This document shows positions 39,756 through 61,205 of a stretch of DNA of 64,000 nt, one piece after another. Position 1 is the stretch's first letter. Each line of letters opens with the position of its first letter. The DNA is taken from positions 8,562,001-8,626,000 of the forward strand of contig NC_091006.1 of NCBI RefSeq assembly GCF_041146395.1, read 5' to 3'. Below the pieces are notes generated by a model that was not told the origin of the DNA, did not search any database, and saw only the letters and a program-made list of their open reading frames with translations. The DNA is from Eulemur rufifrons. Its lineage: Eukaryota; Chordata; Mammalia; Primates; Lemuridae. Position numbers and translations under genes: made by a program.

Positions 39756-42700
39756 TGTTGTCAGGCTCAGCTGTGTAGGGTGGAATTTGAGGAGTCGTGA
39801 GGCCCGGTACTGGGTCTGACTTCTCATGGCTGCATCACCAGCACTCAGAACGGGGCCTGGGGATTAGTAGGCGCTCGGTAAACATGTGCTGGACTGAAGA
39901 GAAGGACCTGGCATCCTCCACAGGCATGGCTCTCAGAACAGGGACTTCACTCTGGTGCTGGAGGGAGGCAGCATGGCTTTCTTGCCACTAGAGGTCCCCA
40001 CATCCCCGTGGAAAAGCTCGAAGCTATTTCTGGTGGTTGCAGGAACATAATCAGAGATCAGATTCTTAGCACCCCTGTCCCTCACTTTTGGCCTGATGTG
40101 GGCTGTGTCTCCCAAGGCCGGCTGGCTTTCTCACTGGATGCCTGAGGGCAAATGCAAGCATGATCTGTGGGGCAGTAGAGGAGGGTAGCCCTTGGGCCAG
40201 ACCCAGCTGTGGGATTAGAGAAGATTCTGACTAATCTGTGCCTGGGGGTAGGAAGCCTCTTAAAGGGAGGTGCCTTGAAGGCCTCCCCCCCCCCCAAGGA
40301 ATTGGACTTTGGCTTAACTAACAAATTTTTGGGGGGCGGGGGATCATTGGGGTGGCTGGCCAATGTTTGAACATCTACTTAATCTCAAGTTCCTTCCTAC
40401 ATTATTTTGAATAGTATTCATGCTGATCCTGTGAGAACATTTTGCAGGGAAGGAATCTGCAGTCAGAAACATTGAGATGACTTGACCAAGGTCAAATTCA
40501 ACCCAGTCAGGGCAGAGCTGGAATTTAAGCCTAGTTTCATATGTTCTAATCACCTGGTGCTTTCCTCTCCACTCTGCTGCCTTCTGCATACTTGGGAGAG
40601 GGTGGTGAAAACAGGAGATGGGGAATGTGTGACTGGTGGAAATGCTGAGTTGCTGGGCTAGCCTTGCCTCTAAGACCTCCGCCCGCCCCCCAGATTGCTC
40701 TAGGTCCTTTTCTTGGAAAGAACTCTTATTCAGAACCCCAATAAGTCAGAGGTAAAAGGGAAGCTATTTATTTTGAAACTCTGGGAAAGGGAGGCCCAAG
40801 AACTGCCCTCAGAGTCAACTCCCTTTGGGGCCTTTAGCCCTCTGCAGGCAACAGGCCTCTAGGACATAGTTTGAAAATCACTGATTTGACCTGTTGCTCA
40901 GATGAGAAGGGGGCTAGAAGTCAGGTCTCCTAACTCTACTACAATATGCTTATTTTAATAATTTTTTTAAAAAGAAAAAGCACCCATTTGATGTCCTAAC
41001 AGCTCCTATGAAGAGCAAATCTCTATTAAGCAGTTGTTTCTCACTAGGGGGTGTTGATCGTGGACACCATCTTTCGGTTACTGTATACCCTGCAGAAAGG
41101 ACTTGAGCCATTGTAGCCCAGTGTGTCGGTCCCCCTAATCCCCAGGTAAAGTCATAAGTGCTTTCAACAATTGGAGCAGTCATCCTTAAAAAACCAGATA
41201 AAAATCAGGCCAAATCAAGAAAAGGGACAAGAATGGAGAAAAAAACCTGAGGGTGCTGGTTAACCAGATGTTCTCAGCAGAAAAGAATGGCTCTGTGACA
41301 GTGGTTGGCTATACTTCACCCATTTTGGGTGTTCTTTTTGGGAGCCTCAGATGAAAGTTTTAGACTCCTACCCTGAGAAAAGTTTATGTGTACAAACATG
41401 TTTATGAACAAGTTCGGGGGATTCATTGTTCTCTCTCACCCCACTGAAACTTGGATGGTCCTCAGTTGAACTGTGGTCCTAAAAAAGATAGCACAATAGC
41501 GCTAATCACTTGTTGGATGCTGGTGTTCAGGTTGGACGGTTCCCCAATTTTAATGTGTGTGAGGCAGTCCCCCTCCAAGACTCCGATCCAGCAGGCCTAT
41601 CTGGGATAAGACTCAGGATTCTGCACTGTGCACACATACCAATCCTGATGAAGGTGGGGCTTGTATTGCCTGTTTTTAGCTGAAATGGAAGTTGCACAAG
41701 CCAAAGTAGTCAAGAGGACAGAACTCTGGTCACCTAGTGTCCAATACAGGTTGGTGTTTGTGTTTTTTGTTTGTTTGTTTGTTTGTTTTCTTAAGAGATG
41801 GGGTCTTGCTCTGTGCAGTGGCAGATCATAGCTGACTGCAGCCTTGAACTCCTGGGCTCAAGTGATCCTCCTGCCTCAGGCTACTGAGCAGCTGGCACTA
41901 CAATGTGCACCACCACTTACGACTAATTTTTTATTTTATAGAGACAGGATGTCTCACCATGTTGCCCAGGATGGTCTCCAACTCTTGGCCTCAAGCAATC
42001 CTCCTCACGTCAGCCTCCCAAAGTGCTGAGATTACAGGCATGAGCCACTGTGCCAATATGTTGTTAACCTGAGGAATCTTGACGAGGTTGGGCACAGAAA
42101 GCAGTTGAGCACACTCACCAGGCTACAGGTGGACGTGGAGTTAAGGCTTCAGGACAAGTGGTGAGCTCCACAGTGCTCTCAGGTGTGCCATCTGCTTGTC
42201 ACAAGATGGCCTGGATGACAAGGAACTTCAGGGTCTGTGTGGTTTTGACTGCACCACCCTGAAGGCAGTAGGTTTGATTGAATAATTTTCCTCTGTGTAC
42301 TATCCTGAAGCTCCATCCCTACTGCCTTATCTTGAGAATTGGGGAGGTGCTTTTTCTTGCAATCTTGCCAAAATGATGCATGCAGCGCTAACTTCTTATC
42401 TTAATTATCAAACCCATCTCCCACTCTCTTCCTTTCTCCTGTGCCTCCATCCGCACAGCCTTCACTATTTAATTTGCAGGATCCTAGCACCTGTGTGCCA
42501 GCATACATAAGAGGATGGAACAGTGACAAGGAAACACAGTGGTTTCTCAGTATAGTTTCATTAATACCATTTCTGATTTTCAATGGTAAGGGCTGGGGCA
42601 GGGGTCAATCCATGGCATGGAGGTCTATGAAACTGTTGTTAGTGCCAAATGACTTAGTCAAGATGTGCACAATAATTTGAATAAGAGTTAACTCTGCTTT

Positions 42701-43224
42701 AAAAAGGAAAGGGGGTGGTGTGTACATCGCACCACCAGACAACTTTGCAGTCAACTCTGGTTTTACAGGGTCTTTTTAGTCCTCTGGGGAACCATCCATG
42801 AGTGAAGATGGGAAAGTACTTGCCGGTACTTGCTGGTCTCCTGGTTTTCTCATAGTTCTTCCATATTTATGGAAGAAAGTGCTCGAAAGCTGTCCTAAGC
42901 TCTTTACTTACACCATCATCTTATATAATTCTTACAACCCTGTGAGGTGTAGGTACTATCCCTGTTTTACAGATAGGACACTGAAGGTTACATATCTATA
43001 AAATGGCAGAACTGAGATTTGAATTCAGGAATTTGAATTTGTCCTAAGTTCCAATACTTGGCTTTTTGATTGTTGAGAGAACTTGTTTGGAGGCATCTGC
43101 TTCCGAACATTCACTATTTGAACAGAAGTAACCACCATACCCCAGCACATACATCCCCCTCCGCATCTGCTGATTTCCTCAGTGCTTCCCAGGAAAGAGG
43201 AGACCAAGGGAGAGCAGGCATCAT
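39756..43224. other. Convergent ZNF574-POU2F2 intergenic region
   Basis: No exon was found. It contains an L2 scrap (39830-39900), a poly-C run (about 40287-40299), an inverted MIR (40420-40590), a MER5/hAT-like fragment (about 41535-41665, GATCCAGCAGGCCTATCTGGG), (GTTT)n at 41763-41788, an Alu (41796-42054) and an inverted MIR (42900-43045). Confidence 0.6.
41796..42054 (-). mobile_element. Alu, AluJ-like, with (GTTT)n at its tail
   Basis: A reverse Alu (AAGAGATGGGGTCTTGCTCT ... GCATGAGCCACTGTGCC) with a small internal deletion. The A-tail side has become a GTTT tetranucleotide repeat at 41763-41788. Confidence 0.85.
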
Positions 43225-43248
43225 TTCTCTCTGTACAGTTTTTAATTT

Positions 43249-43254
43249 TTTATT
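43249..43254 (-). terminator. POU2F2: Candidate POU2F2 distal polyadenylation signal
   Basis: TTTATT on the plus strand (AATAAA on the transcript), just before AAAAACTGTACAGAGAG. The cleavage site would be near 43225-43235. Confidence 0.45.
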
Positions 43255-43843
43255 TTTTGATGTTTGTTGTTCAGATGAATGACACACTCAAGTTACAAAA
43301 ATGGGGCCTTAAAAGAAGCACATTGTACAATGAACAAGCAGATTGGAGTTAAGAACACTGAAACGCTAACCCGCTACCACGAGAAGAGACAGGGAGAGGG
43401 TATGGGATGGGAAGGGCGGGGCTACCAACACAGGGGTCAGAACCGAAAGCGGGGCTAACTTGGTGAGAATGTAGGAAAGGCAGGTCTACTCCGGGGCCTA
43501 CTCCATTTCCGGATGCCACTTCTTGGGTCTCCCTTGCCGACTACTTGCCACCCCCTCCGACTCCCCTCACCCTCATTCCAACCTGGTCCTTCAAGTGAGT
43601 AGGTGAGATACCCACACCAGAAAAGGCTGAGCCAAGCAGACCTTTCCAAGGGAGGGTGGTCACCTTACCCTAGTGCAGCCCTGGATTTGGGAGGTGATGG
43701 TGGCAGCAGTGGGACAAGAGGCCAGAAAGGAGTTGATCAAAGATCAGGCCCCTGCTTTTCCCAAGGATTCCCTGCCCTTTCCCCACCCCACCGTGATCCA
43801 AAGGCCCTCTATGAGTTGTCGAGAGGCCCCCAGTCACCCTGTG

Positions 43844-43863
43844 ATTATATAAATAAATAAATA
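43844..43863 (-). promoter_or_regulatory. POU2F2: AU-rich element in the POU2F2 3' UTR
   Basis: On the transcript strand the sequence reads TATTTATTTATTTATAT, i.e. overlapping AUUUA pentamers and a UUAUUUA(U/A)(U/A) nonamer, about 600 bases before the distal polyadenylation signal. Confidence 0.6.
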
Positions 43864-46800
43864 CTGAGCCCCTGGGCTTGGGGGACAGGTTAGGGGAGGA
43901 ACAGCAGGGGTAGAGGAGAGGAAAGAGGAGGAGGGGAGGGAGGCAAAGGGGAGGGGTCACAGACATAGTAAATAGTTGTCTCCGTCCCAGCAACACTGCT
44001 CTCTGAATTTTTCTCTCCTTTCTTTTTGTTTGTTTAACAAGGAGCTAACATCTCAAGGACAAATACTTAAAAATATACATTATTTTTTCTTTTTATTCCG
44101 CCTTTGTCATCATCGTCATCTTGCTTTGGAGACTGCTGAGGTCAAAGTTCAAACCGCACGAAGGACCTGCGGCTTGGAGTTTTTTGTGTATTTTTTTTAA
44201 TTTTTATTTTTAAATTTTTTTCACTTTTTTTTCCAACATATAAAAAGGTAGCGGAGTTGTCTGTGGGTTTTTTTTTTTTTTTAAATGGTTAAATCTTTGG
44301 TTTGTTTCTTTTTTCTCTTGGAGGCCTTTATCTCTCGCACTTGCCTTTCCCACTCAGAGACCAGTGGGGGCCCGCGTGTCCCAATCTTGCTCACTCGGTC
44401 TCACTCGCTCTCTCACTCAGTTCCCCCTACCCTGGGCTAGAGGAAGAGAGAGGCACCCTGAGGTTTGGGTGGGTGAGAAAAACTAGTCAAGTTCAGAGGT
44501 CACCCCCAACTTGGCCAGTCCCTCACCCTATCTTCCCAGGGTTCTAAGGCCCTCTCTTGGCCTTCCCCAGGGAGGAGATGGGTGGAAAACTCACATTCTT
44601 CCCCTCCTCCTGATCTTAGCCCCAACTCCTACAAGGGCTTGGGTTCCCCCATCGCTACCCACCCCCACACACATCCCGACCCCACCCCCCAGAGAGAACA
44701 GAGAGAGGTGGTTTAGTTACTGGCATTTTTTTTTTTTTTTTGGCACAATCAAAAGGCCCACCATTAGGGTAGACCCAGTCTCTGTCCCTCCCTTATGCAG
44801 GAGGTCAGGGTTGGGGAGAAGAGAAATTCAGAGGGCTCCCCCTTGCTCCAATCCACTCCTCTCTCCTCTCTTTCTAGCCCAGGCCCCTGGTCCCCCACCT
44901 TAGACACCTAACCTAGCCCAGAGCCTGGCCTGGGGTTTTTCCCTCCCCGTCCCCCACAGAAAGCTCCCCAGCCCTCCAACTCTCTCGCTCACACACAGAC
45001 ACACGGACACAGGCTCTGTACAGACCACAAAATAAAAACGATGAGATAGTTTTGTTTCCCGGAGTCGAGGGGGACCGGAGTGGAAGGGGCAGAGGGGGGT
45101 GGGGGGGTGTGAATTCCCCCATCACCTTCCCAACCCTGGCTCCCTCCAGCCCCCCAGCCCCTTGCCCTGGCTGGCCCCCAGCCAACGATATTTGGTTTCC
45201 TTTTTTTAACATTAAAGTTCTATGAGGTATTTGGTGCCTTATCTCGAGTCCTCGGGGGAGGGGGGCCCAGGGGGGAGACCTGGGGCTCACCTGCCCCTCC
45301 CTCCCTCCCACCCCCCTCCCAATATTTGGTTTCACAGCTGTAGTTAAAGCTTGGGATTTGGTTATTTTTCCCCCTCCCAGGAATTTTCTTTTTTCTTGTT
45401 TTACTTTTCCCAGTTGTGGGGGTTGAATGGGGAGGGTCCCCGGTACCCCCGGCTGCACAGGGGTCCCTCCACCAATGTCAGGGCATCTGCCCCATCCCTG
45501 CCCCCTGCTTCCTCCTCTGCTCTTTGCCCCACTCCCCCACCCTGGGGTGGGAGAGGTCCCAGGTGGTGGGACTTAACGGGGAGGAAGCAGGATGAAGTGG
45601 GTGGTGGTGAGTCCTGGATTTTCTTTTTTTTTTCTTTTTTGTTTTTTGGTTTTTTTTTTGGTCTAGAATCATAGTTTTTGTTTGAGTCATCTCCACCATG
45701 CCTTCCATGCTGCCTGTCTTCTCGGAGGGGGTTTTTGGTTGTAATTCCTTTCATTTTGCTCTGCTCAAATGTCCTTCCTATCTGGTCAGGAGCCCTTGGC
45801 CCCCTCTCCACCCCCGGGCTGGGGCCCAGGCCCTCTCGCCAATCCCTTCTCTCTTCAGGAAATAAACATGGACAAACTCGGAGGTAGGGTAAGGGCAGGG
45901 AGTCGGTTCGGCGGAGATGCTTACATTCCGGCGAGGATGGGTCGACAGGGTGCCAGGCCCCATCGGTGCCAGGGTTGGGGGGGCGGCCACTCCACCGCTG
46001 CCCAGAGAAGGCACCCGGAGGTCCCTGCAACGGCCGAGTCTCTGCTGCCTCCATGGCCCAGCCCAACAGTTTCATTTCCCAGGTGGGAGAAGGGAGATAA
46101 GAAAAAAAGAGAACGCTGAGGCCTGGGGCTCCGTTTTGCTCTCCCCGGAGTGTCCAGCAGAAAGTGGAAGCCGCCCAGCTGCAGCGGGCTCTCCCCTCCC
46201 TCTGCTCCGGCCCAGCGGCCGCTGGGCTCCACTCAAACTTCAATGGCTCGCGTCCTTCACAGCGACACTTTGGTTTGAGGAGAGACACAGAAAGAATGAG
46301 GTTGAGAGAGATGAGAGAAGAGCAAAGGAAGAGGAAGGAGAGGGAAGGGACAGAAAGAAGAAGGAGCCAGGAGAGGGGACAGAAGAGAACAGAAAAAGAA
46401 ATCAAAGGAGGAATCAAACCACCCGAAAGTTGTTAGTTTTCCTTCGTCCATTCTTTTTGCTCTTACTCCTTTTTTTTTTTCCTGTCTTTTTTTTTTTTTT
46501 AAAGCTTTTTCAGTTGATTGGGGGGGCGGGGAGTTTGGGGCTCTTCACCCCTGTCCCTGACACCCTCTCTCAGCCCCGCCCACCCGCTTCCATCCACCCT
46601 GGCCCAGGGACAGGCCCTGCCCCAGCCGCCCCCTCCGGCTTTCCCAAAGACGACGTCCATGAGGTATTTGTGAAGAGAAAGAAGCATCCGTCCTTCCATC
46701 CGCCTTGGGGACCAAGGGCTTGGCTCCACTTTGCGGCTCCTTCTTCTTCTCGAAGAGTCCTTGTCTTCTTTCCCTTTTATATATATATATATATATCTAT

Positions 46801-48303
46801 AAATTCTTTTTTTTTCTAGTTTAAATTTATTGTTTGTTTGGTTTTCTGTTTTTGTTTTTTGGTTCAAAACTTCGTTGGCCTCCACAACAGCAGGAGGGCA
46901 AGGTGGCTCCTGGCAGCATCTCTCCTCTGTCCCCCGCCGAGCTGCATCCAGGGCTGGACACACAGGGGGTTCAGCCAAGACTGGTGGAGGTCTCGTGGGA
47001 GTGGTGACCACCACCGCGCCCTCTCGGATGGGGACCACAGGTCATGGCACTGTCCCTGCCACGGGGACCCTGATGGGGATGCCATCTCGGGGACCCCCAC
47101 CACCGGGGTGCGTGCGTGTGTGCGTGTGGGGGAGGAGAGGCATTCGCCAGTATCAGAGGGGCACAGGGTGGGAAGAGCGAGGCGAGTTCTCTTTTTGGTT
47201 TCTGGTTAATGTCAAAGAACGTGAAGGATCCCACGGATAGGCACTGGAATATGAATTTTTTTTTTTTCAGGGAAACTGACAGACAAGATGGAAAAAAAGA
47301 CAACTTGAATGCCCTCACCTCATCCCCTCTTGTCTGAAATTTCCACCTTCCCATGGGCTGGGGAGGGCATAGATTCCAGAGCAGAGAAGGTGACAGGGTT
47401 GAGGAGGGACTTGTGAGAGCTAGAACTTGGCAAAATGGCCTAGCCCACCCTTCAAAGGGGAAGAAGGGGAGGAACAGGGGATGAAAGTCATCCCCAGGGC
47501 TTCCCCTGAACTCTCCCCTGGCTGGGGGGAGGGAGGAGGTTAAAGCAAGACCCCCTGCCCAGATGGGGAGAGCTGGGGGGCCGGGGTGGGGGGACACATG
47601 ATAGGGACACATTCTGTTGAGCACAATGCTAAAAATTCTGTACATCCTTTGGATGAAGCTACTGAATATTTGGTGTAAGGTTGTTCAGGCCCTTTCTCTT
47701 TCACCTTCTGGAAAAGAACATTTGGCGGCTGGTTCCGAGCCCCAGCCCGTCTGTCCTAGGCTGTGCCCTGTCTTCGCTGGCCCAGGGCTGGGGGCTGGGG
47801 CCAGGAGGCTGGCATATTCTCTTTTTCCTTCTGTAGCCTCCGCTGGGGGAGGCAGGGTTGGGGGTTGGCCCCATAGCCAGGGCTCGGTGGCGTGAGGTCC
47901 AACCTGTCGAGGCTCCTCCGCCCCTGGCTGGGGCTCTTATTTGGTGTCGTAGCAGTGAGGGTGAGCACACTGAGGTCTGGCTCGAGACTGGTTTTTGGTT
48001 GGTTTGATTTTGTAGGGGGTTTTTTGGTTTGTTTTTTGGTTTTTTGTTCATTTGTTTTTCACCTCTGGTTCCTTTGGGGCAGCTGGTTTCTGTTGTGATT
48101 ATTTTTGGTTTTCTTTTTTGTTGGTTGGTTTCTTTCCTTTTTTTTTTTTTTTTTTGGTTGGTTGGGATTTTTTTGGTCTTTCCTCCCTTGTCACTCCTGC
48201 TCCAAGGTCCCTCTGCATCCCTACCGCTGGCCTCCTCACCCTCTTCCCGGGCAGGGGACCTAGGTGGGGGTCAGAGGAGTGGGAGGGGAGGCATGGTGGG
48301 CCC

Positions 48304-56337
<8,034 letters not shown>

Positions 56338-56788
56338 CTGGCAGGGAAGGGGATGGACAGAAAGACAGCCTGAGTCCTGGCCGGGTTTCTCCCTCTGCAT
56401 CACCTGAACCCCACAGGGCTGAAACCAGGAAGCTGTTCCATGGGCAGTCTGGCCTGGGCAGTGAACGATGGTCCACTCGGTCTCTGAATGGCATCCCTGA
56501 GCTAAGGGCACCCAGAGGCTTCTCTGGACCATGGGGTACCAGAGAGTCCCAAATGGGCTGTCCCAGGAGGGCTCACTCTTTATTTACTTTTTCTTTCTTG
56601 TTGAAATATTTGCCTTGTCTTACATTCCTGCAGAACAAATAGACTCATTTAAAAATGTAAACCAGACCAAGTCTTTCTTCCTTTTAAAACACTCCCAAGG
56701 CAAATGATAGCATGCTTGGAATTAGCTTTAAAATACTCCAGCAAACAGTGGGTGTATAAATTTGTACAACTACTTTGGGAGCCTCTTT

Positions 56789-57217
56789 GGCACTGTTATG
56801 GGTTGAATTGTGCACCACCCCCAAGATAAAGCTATGTTGGAATTCTAACCCCCAGAACCTCAATGTGACTTCCTTTGGAGATAGGATCTTTGCAGATGAT
56901 CAAGTTAAAATGAGGTCACTGGGGTGGGTTCTAATCCAATAAGACTGGTATCTTTATAAAAAGGGCAAATTTGGACAGAGACAGACATGACTAGAGGGAA
57001 GAAACTGTGAAGAGACACAGGCAAAAGATGGCCACCTATAAGCCAAGGAGAGAGGCCTGGAACAGATTCTCCCTCACAGTCCTCAGAAGGGACCAGCCCT
57101 GCCACCTTGATTTCACACCTCTAGTCTCCAGAACTGTGAGACAAACAATTTCTGTTGTTTAAGTTACCCAGGTCAGGGTCCTTTGTTATGGCAGCTCTAG
57201 CACACTAATACAGGCAC
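56789..57217 (+). mobile_element. Solo LTR of ERVL-MaLR (MLT1-like) with 5-bp target duplications
   Basis: The LTR spans 56794-57212 (419 bp) and starts TGTTATGGGTTGAATTGTG and ends CTAATACA, so TG...CA termini. The direct repeat GGCAC flanks it at 56789-56793 and 57213-57217. An internal ATAAAAAGGGC precedes the R/U5 region. Subfamily not certain. Confidence 0.8.
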
Positions 57218-57363
57218 CGTCTATTAATGCTGAACATGCAACTGCCTTCTGACCCAGCAATTCCACTCCGACTCTGGGCATAGCCCACCATAAATGTGTA
57301 CATGTATTTGCCACAATTCACATGCTAGAATGTTGACGTGGACCATTTGAAATAGCCAACACC

Positions 57364-57655
57364 CAGCCGGGCACAGTTGCTCGTGCCTGTAATTGCAGCT
57401 CCTTGGGAGGCTGAGGTGGAAGAATCCCTTGAGCTGAGCCATTCCAGACCAGCCTGGGCAGCATGGTGAGACCTCATCTCTAAAAAAATTTCAAAAATTA
57501 GCCAGGCATGGTGGCATGCACCTATAGTCCCAGCTACTCAGGAGGCTGAGGCAGGAGGATCGCTTGAGCCCAAGAGTTTGAGACCAGCCTGGGCAACATA
57601 GCAAGACCTCATCTCTAAAAAAGTAAAAAAAATAAATAACATAAAAAATAAAAAT
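57364..57655 (+). mobile_element. Alu, AluJ-like
   Basis: A forward dimeric Alu with both monomers (GCCGGGCACAGTTGCTCGTG, and GCCAGGCATGGTGGCATGCA) and an A-rich tail containing TAAATAAC units. Confidence 0.9.
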
Positions 57656-58259
57656 GAAACAGCCATGACCTGAAGATAGCCCAAGTACCCACCAATAGCA
57701 GAATGAGTAAATAAACTGTGATTCAGTGGAATGCTACAGCAATGAGAATGAGTGGCCTGTACTCCATAAGCACACGCAACAATAGAAACTTCCCAAATGA
57801 AATTAGGTGAAAGAAGCTAGTCACACTAGAGGACATCCTATATGCCTCCATCTGTGTTCTGTTCGCAGCTGAGAAGTTTGGGAGGCAGAGAAGAGGCACT
57901 GGGGGGCTGTGAGGGGATGGCCAGACTCAGTTTCTTCGGCCGGGTGCCAGTTACATGGGTGTGCTGCGTTTGTGAGTATTCCCTGAGCTATATCTTAGGA
58001 TTGGTGTACTTTTCTGTATTTGTTATGCTTCAACAAAAGGTTTTTTTTAAAAGGAGAATGAGGAAAGAAAAGAGGGAGAGGGAAAAAAAATCCAACCCCC
58101 CCCCAACGAAAAAAGTGAGAGTATAGATGAAATTCTATTTGCCAGTAGGACTGGCAAAATGTTGGTATCTGTTGAGCTGGGTGATTCGTATGTGGGGTTC
58201 ATTATATTAATATCATTCTCTCTACTTTTATATTTAAACATTTCCAAAAGAAAAGGCAA

Positions 58260-58795
58260 AACCCCTTTCCACACACTCTCCAATGGCTTCTTGTAGCCCT
58301 CAATACAAGCAAAACTTTTCATCTGGCCTCTGAGGCCTGCACTAGTCTCCCTGAGCTCAACTCCCACCACCCTCTCCCTGCCTGGCTGTGCTCCAGCCAT
58401 CCAGCCCTTTTCTGTTTTTCAAATGTGCCAAGTTTTTCCTGCCTCAGGGTCTTTACACATGCTGTTCCCTCAACTGGGTAATTCTAGTTCCTACACTCAT
58501 GTCTTGGTCCTAACACAAAGTCACCTCCTCAGAGGTGCCCTCTTGGACCACCTGATCTAAACCAGCCCGTTGCCACGCCTCCCTTTATCACTCCCATTTG
58601 ATCTGCTTCGTAAGACTTAGCACAAGCTCCAGGCACTGCTCTTCCTGCTTGCTCAGTCACAGCATGCCCCTCACTGGAACATCAGCTCCACGGGAGCCTG
58701 ATCTTGACCGTTCGGTCACTGCTGGACCCTCAGCACCCAGAACAGCACCTAGTATTCAAGTATTCAGTAGGTGCTCCATGTATATATCTTTTTTC
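58260..58795 (+). repeat. L2 fragment
   Basis: Forward L2 (CTCCAATGGCTTCTTGTAGC, AGGGTCTTTACACATGCTGT, ending TCAGTAGGTGCTCCATG). Confidence 0.65.
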
Positions 58796-58797
58796 TT

Positions 58798-58970
58798 TCT
58801 TTTTTTTTTTTTTTTTTTTTTTGAGAGTCAGGGTCTCACTCTGTCGCCCACACTGGAGTGTAGTGGCACAATCATTGCTCACTGAAACCTGGAACTCCAG
58901 GCCTCAAGCGATCCTCCCACCTAGGCCTCTCAAAGTGCTGGGATTACAGGCATCAGCCACCTCGTCCAGC
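58798..58970 (-). mobile_element. Alu, right-monomer fragment
   Basis: A reverse fragment with a long poly(T) run at its left (about 58800-58822), then GAGAGTCAGGGTCTCACTCTG ... GGGATTACAGGCATCAGCC. It lacks the left monomer. Confidence 0.85.
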
Positions 58971-59124
58971 CATGTATGTATCTTAATGTACAAAGACTGA
59001 TGCGTCTTTATTTACTTGTCAAATTTTATGTACAGGTGAAAGCTGTAACATGTTACTTACAATTTTTCCCTTCTGCAAAGTTTGGGGGCACAGCACACAT
59101 GCCTCAATTCCATTATTTGGATGC

Positions 59125-60343
<1,219 letters not shown>

Positions 60344-60699
60344 ATAGGATTTCAAATGAAATCAATTATATTGAAATACTGTCATCAAACATATTTCAAA
60401 TTGTGACATAGTAATCTATGGGCTTCTTTATTAGCACATTAACAAGATCCAGACATAGGTCTGATGACTAATTTCAAAGCAATGATGAATGCAAACAATA
60501 TTTTGAGAGATCTACAACAACTATAAGAGAATATGAAAATGTCTGTACATTCTGTTGGTGACAAAGTCCAAGTAAGTCTGTTGACATTCATAATAGAAGG
60601 AAATACTATATTGCAGTTAAAAGATAGTAAAAATGGAGATGTAATTTTTTTTTCCTATGCAAGTTCATGGACCCTCTGAATTCTATCCACAGACCCTGC

Positions 60700-61205
60700 C
60701 AGGGGTGGTCTGTGGACTCCAGGTCCCTGTTCTAAAATGTAAATTCTCACCATGGTCCTGCATGAGCCAGCCCCCCACTCGCCTCTCCTTCCCCACCTCA
60801 CACGACTCAACTCTCTTTCACCCTAACTCCTATCCAGCTCCACGGCCCTCCTTCCTGTTACTGAACCCACAAAGAGGTCTCCACCTCGGGACCTTTGCTA
60901 GTTCTGTTTCTAGATTTGCACATAGCCGGCCCCTCCCTGCCACTGAGGTCTCCATCAAATGCCCCCTCCTCAGAGAGGCTTTCTCTGGCCACCGCTCTGA
61001 CAAGGAGTCTTTCTTTTCCTATGTCACTTTCTATGACATCACACTCTTTTCTTTCCCTCACAGCAATTATCTGCTTCCCGTCTCTGTCCCCAGCCCCAGT
61101 GCATGTCAGTTCCATGAGGGCACAAGCTTGTCTACCTTATTCCCCACTATATCCCCTGGGTGTGGTGATGTTCACTCAGTATTTGCTGACTAAAGGAAGG
61201 AAAGA
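60700..61205 (+). repeat. L2 fragment
   Basis: Forward L2 (ACCTTTGCTAGTTCTGTTTCT, CCTCCTCAGAGAGGCTTTCTC, ending TATTTGCTGACTAAAGGAAGG). Confidence 0.6.

Larger units (their letters stand above)
43225..48303 (-). other. POU2F2: POU2F2 3' UTR (probable, about 5 kb)
   Basis: Unlike its surroundings, this stretch is nearly free of SINE and LINE copies and follows the stop codon without an obvious end signal until 43249-43254. On the transcript strand it is rich in A/C and AG tracts with internal oligo(A) runs (for example 48135-48155). Other AATAAA-like signals are at 44092-44097 and 44203-44208, so shorter forms are possible. Long open frames here (45401-46417 minus, 45917-46819 plus) are not supported as genes. 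Confidence 0.6.
56690..58045 (+). mobile_element. L1M 3' end carrying two nested insertions
   Basis: A forward L1M runs from about 56690 to 58045 (final GTACTTTTCTGTATTTGTTATG) but is interrupted by an LTR (56794-57212) and an Alu (57364-57655). The flanks rejoin into a continuous L1 order: GAGCCTCTTTGGCAC ... CTTCTGACCCAGCAATTCC ... AATGCTACAGCAATGAGAATG. Confidence 0.75.

Noticed and set aside
45401..46417. 338-codon minus-strand open frame
   Set aside because: It lies inside the probable POU2F2 3' UTR, starts in low-complexity Leu/Ser sequence and ends in Lys-rich text from T runs. No domain was recognised.
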